Shown piece after piece: positions 8,518-17,038 of a DNA stretch of 21,977 nt. Source of the stretch: Pholiota molesta (lineage: Eukaryota > Basidiomycota > Agaricomycetes > Agaricales > Strophariaceae). A model generated the notes under the pieces. The model saw only the letters and a program-made list of their open reading frames with translations. It searched no databases and was not told where the DNA came from. Made by a program: the position numbers and the translations under genes. Every line of letters starts with the position of its first letter. The first letter of the stretch is position 1. The stretch covers positions 1-21,977 of the forward strand of contig JACGCK010000465.1 in the NCBI GenBank assembly GCA_014925825.1, in the 5' to 3' direction.

Positions 8518-10876
8518 ATGGCGCCGCCAGCAGCGGAACTGCATTGGTCCGTGGTCAATTTCCTTCACAGAGGTCCATGGTGGAGAAATCGGGGTAGGAT
8601 CCTTCAAATTTACACATTATAAACGGCCCTAATAGCAATGCTTGTTAGGTCTTCTCGTGCTCAACATTTGCCTTTTGATTCCGCTTTTGACATCTGTAGC
8701 CAATGGTCTTGATTCGTCTCTCGTGAACGGTATGTGCAACCATTCATTCTTCTGATTTTTGAACGTAACTATATCACCTAACATCTAGGTCTCCAGCTCT
8801 TACCTGGCTGGCAAAATTTCTTTAACGAACCCCAAGGGAAAACACTAGGTAGGCGGTCAAGATCCAAGAGACTCCGAGCACCATGTTAACAATTTTCTGT
8901 TCTCTAGGTCTTATCAATTCAGCTCAATTTCTTGGAAATTTAATTGGCCTTCCATTCACGCCATTTGCATCCGACATTCTTGGTCGCAGGGCTGCTTTAT
9001 TCTGGGGTAGCCTTGTAATGTGCATGGGAATTGGCTTGCAAGCCGCTGCCAAAAATGTTTCAATGTTTATCGGTGCTCGATTTTGCAGTAAGTGGCGTCG
9101 TATTCTGTCTCGATTATTTTTTATTTAGACTTCCGCGCTAGTTGGCTTTGGTCTTTCATTCTGCCAGAACGCGGCACCACTACTCTTGTTAGAATTGTCA
9201 TATCCCACGCACGTGAGTAATTGGGCTAAATCCTTGAGAACTTTGCTGACTTCCCGATTTCTATCAGCGCGGTAGAATAACGTCCATGTTCAATGCTTTG
9301 TGGTACTTCGGTAGTATCATATCGGCATGGGTACGCATCCTTCTAAATCCCAGACCATCCTATTGATCGTCCGGATCAGGTGTGCTTTGGGGCTTACCGC
9401 GCTGCGGGGGCGAATCAATGGTCATGGCGGGTACCAACTCTCGTTCAAGCCATTTGTCCTGTTGTGCAGATTTTTTCTATCTGGTTTATACCGGAATCAC
9501 CACGATGGCTGGTGTCTAAAGGAATGGTAAGCAAACAATATTTGGTACTCTTTACGCCCATGATTACTGAACAACGATCGTAGGAATCCAGAGCGGTCGC
9601 AGTGCTTGCGAAGTACCACGCCAATGGTGGCGACGAAAGGGACCCCCTTGTGACGTTCGAAATGGCTCAAATCCGACATGCCATCCGAATTGAAGAGGAT
9701 ATCAATAAAAGTACATCGTTTTGGTCCCTCTTTTCTGTACCTGGGAATAGGAAGCGAATGCGCATTATCATGGCACTTGCTGTCTTCTCACAGTGGAGGT
9801 ATGACCTTTTTTTTTTGGGGGGGGGGGGTTTCATGCATGCTTACTATATTACCTTAGTGGCAATGGTTTGGTTTCATACTACATCGACATCGTCTTAAAT
9901 GGGGTCGGTATTACAGATACCCAAACCAAGACAGTCATCAATGGGTGCCTTCAAGTGCGTTGTTCGATTTATTCTTACTCAAACAAGAATAGCTAATCCT
10001 TGTCCAGATATTCAATTTTGTCATTGCGATTGTTGCTGCCATGTTGACTGATGTCGCCGGTCGCCGTCCGCTCTTCATTGTATCCAACTCTGGAATGCTC
10101 ATAAGTACGCTAATACATTTTCATTGAAATCGGCCTTTCTAACCAAACTTCTGTTAGCATTTACCGTATGGACTGTGACAACTGCTCTTTACAACACAAA
10201 ACACAACGTCGCCGCTGCGAAGGCCACAATTCCTCTCATTTTCCTATTTTTCTTCTTTTACGACCTTGCATATACACCCTTGATTATAGCGTATTCTCTA
10301 GAAATCCTGCCATTCCGTGTTCGTGCAAAAGGCTTCGCAGTCATGGTGTGTTTAAGTGTCTGACAATACCGGAGAAATTCTTCACTCAAATCATTTTCTA
10401 GAATATCACCATCAATGCCACTATTGCTTTCAACCAGTTTGTAAACCCATGGGCGCTCCAAGCTATCTCATGGTGGTACTATGTGGTGTATTGCGGCTGG
10501 TTGATTTTTGAGCTCGTCTTTGTTGTCTTCTTTATTGTCGAGACCAAGGGTAAGCTTCACATTCTTCAATGCGAAATTCGGATCTCTCATCAGCTGCATA
10601 GGACGAACACTGGAAGAAACCGCCGCTCTTTTCGACGGTGATGAACAGCCTTTAGATCTCATCGCTATGGGTGGTGTGGCTGCAGATATGAGCATGAGAC
10701 TCAGCCGAGGTGTCATCAGTGAGCCCCGTCGTGAGCGCGATCTCGATAACGAGTACGGAGCCAACCAGATCAGATCACACGAAAAGCAAGGGGAATACTA
10801 TGAGGTGAAAAGACAATACCGCGACTCTGCCTCAGCGTCGGCCTCTAGTACAGATTTTCATGCACGAGCATTGTAG
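8518..10876 (+). CDS. MFS sugar porter, lactose-permease/hexose-transporter type, 13 exons
   Basis: Plasma-membrane proton-coupled sugar uptake is inferred from the family; the substrate cannot be read from sequence. Exons: 8518-8593, 8649-8729, 8789-8848, 8908-9087, 9142-9212, 9268-9330, 9380-9526, 9584-9798, 9858-9954, 10008-10104, 10158-10345, 10402-10549, 10602-10876; 1698 nt, 565 aa. Sugar-porter signatures in order: NGLDSSLVNGLQ at the end of helix 1, SDILGRRAA in the helix 2-3 loop, PESPRWL before the central cytosolic loop, DVAGRRPLF after helix 8, and VETKGRTLEE after helix 12. Both ends are hydrophilic; the C-terminal tail (about 60 aa) is charged and Ser-rich. All junctions are canonical and the frame is intact. 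A partial dead copy lies 1.1 kb upstream, and a convergent amylase gene lies downstream. Confidence 0.95.
9807..9828 (+). repeat. T10-G12 homopolymer tract inside intron 8 of the transporter
   Basis: Ten T (9807-9816) are followed directly by twelve G (9817-9828), 8 nt after the donor of a 59-nt intron (9799-9857). The rest of the intron (a CTTACTAT branch-like site and TTAG) is normal. Exact run lengths may be uncertain in any sequencing technology. Confidence 0.9.
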
Positions 10877-11399
10877 GATTTCATACACATTTCTGTAGTT
10901 TTAAGCATGTACACCACATCACCACGAACATCGAATATTCAAAAGCTTATTCAAGTGTATATTCACTTTCTTGACGGCTGAGGCGTTGTAGAATATGTTC
11001 CCTGGTTCTTTTCCACTGGGTTACTCAAATTTCTCCGCGATTATTGCGCTGGCTGTATCGATGGAATTTCTGAATCGGAACAAAAAGTGGGTTGACACAA
11101 TGCTCCGAAGTTATAAGTACCACAAGTATGCACTCGGATTGTTTTTGCTTTTTTGCGTCTAGATCCATCCCAGATTTACCGGAAAAAGTTATGCGCATGT
11201 ACGTGTAACGTTAACGGGTCCGAACTCAACAATAAGGTTGATTTGGCTTCCTGGTAGATGATAGACTAAGATATACTTCTCTGTCATATTGAGGGTACTT
11301 GTGGGCGAGTTGGACACACTTATAGAAAGATGAATCACAAAATTGCCATGTGCACATAGGACCAAATTGAATAGATGTGGCAGATTCCAGCAGATTCCC
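10877..11399. other. Shared 3' region of two convergent genes
   Basis: A 523-bp gap between the transporter stop (10876) and the amylase stop (11400). It must contain both 3' UTRs. I see no conserved coding sequence. Confidence 0.5.
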
Positions 11400-14009
11400 T
11401 CAACCCTGTTCCTCCAACTTCGTCCAAACCTGCACGTTATTTGCAAAACAGGAAAATGTTCCCCAGCCTGAAGCATCGATCTGAACGCGTCCATGCTGCG
11501 TCATAAGGCTCCGATACGTTTTTCCCGCGTTTTCCTGCAAGAAGTGGAGGGTGGGTGAGATTCCCCAAACTTGGACCAGTTGCTCGAATTAAAGAACACG
11601 TACAATCCCGACGTTCATACGAAGTTCATGAATATATGTGCTGGGGCTATGCGAAGCATCGTACGTCAATACAGAGACCGCTCGGCATGAGACAGGATGG
11701 TTTTTACCCGTCCTCCTTGTTGCTGAGAATCACTGCGCAGCCTTGATGTGTGGCGTCGCCTCTTCGCACGAAGCCGATGCAGTTTGAATGGTGGAAATAA
11801 TCTTCAGTTGGCCCATATGCGAAGTTCTTTCGAGTTTGCATCAGCAACGTTATATTACGCGCTATGTTCTCATTGTAAGCCTCTTTATTTGGGTACAAGT
11901 CCCCATAGTATACGCATCTATGGAGTCAATAGTATTTAGTGCTGATCAAGGAATAAGCACAAGGGCACGTACGGATGCCCATGGCCCCGAAGTAATATGA
12001 TTGCGTAGGCCTGGACCTTGAAGTTATCACCTACCTACACAACAGATATATAAATTGAACGCGGGCCTGAAAATAAATAGAGTATCAGACTCACCCAACT
12101 TTCGAGGGACCTGCCTTCGCCCTAATCGACATCTTGAATCATTAGCGGTAAATCCTTAATTGCCAGACGAAGAGGAACTTGCCGTGCTGAACGTGGGGAA
12201 AGTGGGGAAATAAGGCTTGTGATCGGGAGAACGCATCACGAAATGCAGATGTAGCGGCAAGGCACTCACTCGTGGTTATCCACAAATGTAACGGCGTCGT
12301 TTGGTTTCGCCTGGACGATTGTATCCTGGAGAATCTTTCTGAGATCATATCGCGATCGTTGCGTACTCGCATGATTCAAGTTCATATGCAAGGGAACGTC
12401 AAAAAAGGCAGCCTGTCGCAACCGAAACGCAATGAAAATAGGTCGGAAATTTATCGGAGTATAGAGCCTTACTTCGCCTTTAAATGCTTGCATGTAGGGA
12501 AAGATCAGTTTGAAGCTAGAAAAAGGTTCAACGACGAAATTTTGAATGAATAAAAATACCACGAACCTTCCTGACCAGTATTCCGCTAAAACGAGCGGCA
12601 GGTAAGCAAAGTGATCGCTGGCCTGAGAGGTACTGGGTGTTGAACTCACCAACCACAAACATCGACTTGCTTCCAATTGCCCGACGGACCTCTTGAATCT
12701 GCCGATCCCAATTAGACATGTCATGGCCAAAAGATTCTGAATAAGATAAACTTACCCATCGAACCATAAATTTGCGGTCAATGTGCTTAATGGCGTCAAG
12801 TCGGAAACCAGTTGCTCCAGTAGTCTGATCAACCTCTTAGAGCGGAATTGAGGTTGAGTATTTAACCAAGGACGCACTTCCAATATCCATTTACCCCAGG
12901 ACAGAAGGTCTTCCTGTACTTCGGGATGTCTATGGTCTATCTGCTCATGTTTGTCAAAACTCGACATGATGGCTACAATCGATTTGAAAAACTTACATCT
13001 ACTCCGAGCAAGAAATCATAATTTCCAAGCTCTGGATCGACATTGCGGGACCATCCTTTCCGACCTTGTTCGGCGATGCGATATATCGCTTTTGTGCGTG
13101 TAGTCTGATCCCAATCGACACCTTAAAGAGAGGAATTGGGGGTTTAGATCTAGAAACATCACGTTGAGAAGTACCAGTGAAATGTCCATGATTCCAACGC
13201 ATAGCACTGTACTGGGAGGAGATTTGAGTACATATAGGTAGCATATTTCATCGAACTGACTTTTTCGCCTCGTCCTGGATATTCAAACGCCGTCCATCCC
13301 TATGGGCAAAATTTAGTGAACGTTGTAGAACATATGAAGCAGTTATGCGAACTTGTATTTGCCTAGCTGGTCCAGCATCTCTTAGTCGATTATCTTCTTG
13401 CACAGGCACTGCCCGGAACGTTTCTGTTCGATCACCACCTAATTTGTGCTGGAGTTTACAGAGGGTGGAATGAGATGAAGGATCAAAATAGAGAAGGATC
13501 AAGCAATATCTTACGTTGAGAACAGCATCTATCAGAATATCGATTCCATGCTCCTTAGCGACTTTGCAGGCCTGTAAGAACTCGTCCCGAGTACCCCATC
13601 TTGTTCGAATGCTTCCTTTTTGATCAAACTCGCCCAAATCCCACTAAAGTATGGTTAGGATAGGATATCAAGACACTGGAAAGGTGACATACGAGGTCGT
13701 AGGCATCATATCCTCTTCCTGTCTATTGGGACTAAGGAAGGGTTGGGTCATGAACACTATTGTATCACGCACTTGTTCAGCGGCTTTGTTTGGAGGTGGG
13801 AGCCATACTTGGGTCACTCCTAACTCTGCCAAGTGAGGTACCTCAGTTTCGAAGTGCTTCCACCAACTCAGGCTATCGTGCAAGCAATCCCAAGTGAAGA
13901 ATTGGAACTAAATACCAATACTCTCGTTAACTAGCTGAAAGAGAGCCCCAAGCTACTAGATACTCACCATTAACGGGTTAGCATCGTTTCCCTCTGGACC
14001 AAGGCGCAT
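11400..14009 (-). CDS. Cytosolic GH13 alpha-amylase, 20 exons including a 4-nt exon
   Basis: Hydrolyses internal alpha-1,4-glucan bonds. There is no signal peptide, so the protein is intracellular and may act on glycogen or in alpha-glucan synthesis (inference). Exons, 5' to 3': 14009-13968, 13907-13773, 13722-13693, 13643-13515, 13448-13353, 13299-13261, 13211-13175, 13121-12997, 12940-12878, 12824-12756, 12698-12650, 12585-12567, 12515-12473, 12412-12270, 12186-12183, 12121-12095, 12034-11973, 11917-11708, 11646-11604, 11534-11400; 1500 nt, 499 aa. GH13 regions: DAVLNHK (I), GFRLDAIKH with nucleophile Asp242 (II), VVAEYW with acid/base Glu273 (III), FVDNHD with Asp340 (IV). Most introns are 49-69 nt (intron 14 is 83), all GT-AG except GC-AG at 12182-12122. 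The start gives MRLGPEGNDANPLM before the conserved QFFTWD. All exons join in frame, so the gene looks intact. Confidence 0.92.
12183..12186 (-). other. 4-nt microexon (CACG) of the amylase gene, followed by a GC-AG intron
   Basis: Exon 14 ends at 12270 in phase 2 (CAC GA) and exon 16 starts at 12121 in phase 0 (GGC GAA GGC AGG), so a 1-mod-3 piece is needed. On the minus strand the sequence reads TTCAG|CACG|GCAAGT. This gives GAC ACG: catalytic Asp340 and Thr341 of the VDNHDT motif. The preceding intron (12269-12187, 83 nt) ends in a long pyrimidine tract. The next (12182-12122, 61 nt) begins with GCAAGT, the usual GC-donor form, and has a CTAAT branch-like site. A direct join gives Glu instead of Asp and a stop in exon 17. 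Confidence 0.68.
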
Positions 14010-14404
14010 GTAGAGAAGGGGGGATGGATGACTTGTAAAAAGCCCGGAAATCCATAACTTGAGTTTAGTGAACATGGCACGCTTGAAGTTTGAAGTCTTG
14101 ATGAGGTTTCAGAAGAAATAAGATGTGGTAAAAGGCTGAGTGTGTTATTACGAGCTTGAACTAGTTGGCACAAAGGCGTGGGGTTGTTACATACAGAATA
14201 GATCATTTGGGCTCATTTGGACGATGCATTATTACAAGCCAACAATAAGCGGCAAGCCAATGACATTCACAATCCGTCTAGACTCCGTTGAGGTTTCGCA
14301 AATCACGAAAAGGTGATAACAAAAGACCCTCTGGCGTTGATATTGAGTAAAAGATCTGGTCATCGTGCGACGTGCATCATGCATGGGAAACGATATACGG
14401 AGTG

Positions 14405-14412
14405 CACGTGAC
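14405..14412 (-). promoter_or_regulatory. E-box / Cbf1-like site (GTCACGTG on the minus strand)
   Basis: The plus strand reads CACGTGAC, whose reverse complement fits the RTCACGTG form bound by bHLH factors such as Cbf1. It is 28 bp upstream of a TATA-like box and about 400 bp upstream of the amylase start. The function is not shown. Confidence 0.25.
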
Positions 14413-15130
14413 CGTGGAGGAGGCTTTGTCCCTATAAAAAGCTGAAGTTTTCGTTCTTGCTCTATGAAAGTTCCCACCACAGCGCTCCCTCGTTTCCTGT
14501 TGGCGTTCTGCTTCACAATGAGACATGGACATGGCGCATTCATTCTGAACAGCTGGTGGGGAGACCGAAAAGCCTCCTTAATCGCTCTGATCACGCTACA
14601 ATCTACGTAGAGAGGAGTTTCATGATGATGGCGACACCTTCCCTCCTTCCCGACTTTGTTTTTCGAGTACTCCACATGTTGTTTAGGCATCCAATCGAAT
14701 ATTATGTATGCCGTTGATTCACTTGATGTTGACCCAGAGTGTTCTCGGGCCAGTCGATCGTCTGTAACTCTTGAACAAAATTTGAATTGCACTGAAAATT
14801 TTGTCTGTACTTCTGGCAGTGGTAAATTACGGCGACATGTCTCGTCGTGATGTCAGATTCACCTATATTGTCAATTTGAATGGTCTATTTTGACAGCGAA
14901 CGTTTGAACTGTGAGAACTGGGAAAGTTGGAACGAAAATGTTGTCACAGTGTTGGTTTGCCCAAAGCGCCGTTGAACGCTGGGCGCTTGAGCAATGGTGA
15001 AGAACTGTGTTCTGAGCGTCCTGGATGATCGTTGGATTCGGAAACACAGCGCCGACGCTAGAGCAGGTTGAAAACTTGGAATGGGGTTCGGAAATTGCGT
15101 CGGAGTTATTCGGTGCATATCGGCCGGCTG

Positions 15131-15136
15131 TGACTC
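15131..15136 (+). promoter_or_regulatory. Gcn4/Cpc1-like core (TGACTC) upstream of ILV5
   Basis: TGACTC (followed by G, against the full TGACTCA consensus) lies 77 bp before the ILV5 start codon. General amino-acid control of ILV5 by Gcn4-type factors is known in other fungi, which makes the site plausible, but a six-base match is weak evidence. Confidence 0.25.
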
Positions 15137-15207
15137 GGTCAATGATTCAAAATGGGTGCAGGAAAAGTTGCGAACGAATTCAACTGGCTTCTCGTCTTAC
15201 CACCACC

Positions 15208-16705
15208 ATGGCCTCCTTTGCTCGCGCTGCCTCGACGTCTCTCCGTGCTGCCTCCCGTCGTGCACCTAGTGCACTGGCTGCCGCGGCCCCCAAGGCCTCT
15301 TACTCTCTCTTTGCCAGAGCCGCTGCTGCCAAGGTTGCACACTCAACCCCTGCCCTGGTGAGTCGCGCTGTCCAACCAGGTCGAGCAGAGCAATTTTACT
15401 GAGTATTCAACAGGGAGCGCGTGGCGTCAAGACTCTTGATTTCGCCGGAACCAAGGAGGTCGTCTACGAGCGCAGCGACTGGCCCCTAGCTAAACTCCAG
15501 GACTACTTCAAGAACGACACTCTTGCCCTCATCGGCTACGGTTCGCAAGGCCACGGCCAGGGTTTGAACGCTCGTGACAATGGTCTCAACGTCATTGTTG
15601 GTGTCCGTGAGGGTGGCGAGAGCTGGAGGCAGGCCATTGAAGACGGCTGGGTACCCTACGAGACCCTCTTCCCCATCGAGGATGCCATCAAGAAGGGTAC
15701 TATCATCATGAACCTCTTGTCCGACGCTGCTCAGTCTCAAACGTGGCCCACTATTGCCCCCCTCATCACCAAGGGCAAGACCCTCTACTTCTCTCACGGC
15801 TTCTCCGTTGTATTCAAGGATGACACCCACGTCGTCCCCCCTAAGGATGTTGATGTCATCCTAGTTGCCCCCAAAGGCTCCGGCCGAACTGTCCGCACTC
15901 TTTTCAAGGAGGGTCGTGGTATCAACTCCTCCATTGCCGTCTGGCAAGACGTTTCTGGCCAGGCTAAGGAGAAGGCTATTGCTCTTGGCGTCGCCGTTGG
16001 CTCTGGTTATATGTACGAGACCACCTTCGAGAAGGAAGTGTACTCCGATCTCTACGGCGAGCGTGGTGTCGTAAGTTCTTCGTAATTTTCGCGTTTGACA
16101 CGTCACTGACGCGTCTGTTCGCTTTACTAGCTTATGGGAGGAATTCGTACGTTCATTCGCACGTAATTATTATTATTTGATCTAATTTTTCTTCCTTAGA
16201 GGGAATGTTCTTGGCTCAATACCAAGTGCTCCGCAAGAACGGCCACAGCCCATCAGAAGCCTTCAACGAGACCGTTGAGGAGGCCACTCAGTCCCTCTAC
16301 CCCCTGATCGGTGCCAAGGGGTATGTTACTCCTAATTTTGACGTGCCTATGGTTTACTCACAACTTTGACAGAATGGACTACATGTACAATGCCTGTTCC
16401 ACCACTGCCCGTCGCGGAGCCCTTGATTGGGCCCCTATCTTCGAGAAGGCCAACCTCCCTGTGTTCGAGGCTCTCTACAAGAGCGTGAAGGACGGAACAG
16501 AAACCCGCAAATCTTTGGAGTACAACGGTCGCTCTACCTACCGTGAGGACCTCCAGAAGGAGCTTGATGAAATCAACAACCAAGAGATCTGGAGAGCTGG
16601 TGCGTTTTTCCTGAATTTAGCACAGTTGTGGTATTTTGTATTGACGACCTTACAGGCAAGGTTGTGCGGTCGCTGCGTCCCGATTACAAGCCTGAATCGG
16701 AGTAA
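15208..16705 (+). CDS. ILV5: Ketol-acid reductoisomerase, mitochondrial, 6 exons
   Basis: Converts 2-acetolactate and 2-aceto-2-hydroxybutyrate to dihydroxy acids with NADPH and Mg2+, in valine, leucine and isoleucine synthesis. Exons: 15208-15357, 15414-16070, 16131-16146, 16200-16320, 16373-16599, 16656-16705; 1221 nt, 406 aa. Exon 1 (50 aa) is an Arg/Ala/Ser-rich mitochondrial presequence (FARAASTSLRAASRRAP). The NADPH-binding Rossmann motif is GYGSQGHGQGLNARDNG near residues 91-107. The C-terminal KARI knotted domain includes LYGERGVLMGGIQGMF, NETVEEATQSLYPLIGAKG and STTARRGALDW. Length is typical of short class I enzymes. An in-frame ATG at 15025 would add 61 residues, but the presequence and the CACCATGGC context favour 15208. 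Codon use is strongly C-ending compared with its neighbours, suggesting high expression. Exon 3 is only 16 nt. Confidence 0.97.
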
Positions 16706-17038
16706 ATGATGATTGGAATATGTTCATTCAAAAGTACCTAACAGTACAGGACCGTATCTATCAGCACATCTGTGCACGCTCACTTTGTAATAATATATAT
16801 ACCAGCTATTTCATTCTCATCTGTTTGGCTACATATTTCCTGGCTATCTCCTGTTATATAGACTTACATTTTTTCCTGTCGAATTACATTTGTTTTTCTG
16901 GATGTTAGTATGACGCGGTGCCGAAAAAGGCAAGATAGCACTTGAATGCAGTTGACTTGATTCGATCATCTCTGAAGAACTCTTCAACGACGAATCCATG
17001 AACTCTCCCTAACTAAACGTGTCTTACTTCCTACAATC
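16706..17038. other. Short intergenic region between ILV5 and VPS34
   Basis: 333 bp, AT-rich in the left half (TAATAATATATATA near 16790), fitting the ILV5 3' UTR and polyadenylation zone. The remainder is the VPS34 promoter. No TATA box or coding signal is convincing. Confidence 0.5.

Larger units (their letters stand above)
14010..15207. other. Divergent intergenic region between amylase and ILV5; no gene assigned
   Basis: About 1.2 kb holding the amylase promoter (minus) and the ILV5 promoter (plus). It contains TATAAAAA at 14433-14440, and 24 bp further on a 48-codon plus-strand frame (14464-14610, starting MKVPTTALPRFLLAFC) with a weakly signal-like N-terminus. This could be the first exon of a small unrecognised gene or chance. 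A 187-codon open minus frame (14792-14232) has no known motif and random-looking composition. A CACGTGAC E-box/Cbf1-like site lies at 14405-14412. Confidence 0.35.

Noticed and set aside
12142..12372. Amylase truncated at VDNHE, suggesting a pseudogene
   Set aside because: The 3' half (SLESW, HPCVYYGDLYP, GCAVILSNKE, WGTFSC) is present and in frame once the 4-nt exon is included; all 20 exons sum to 1500 nt.
15025..15207. In-frame upstream ATG extending ILV5 by 61 residues
   Set aside because: The sequence from 15208 is a typical mitochondrial presequence with a good start context; the extension is not like a presequence and is probably 5' UTR.
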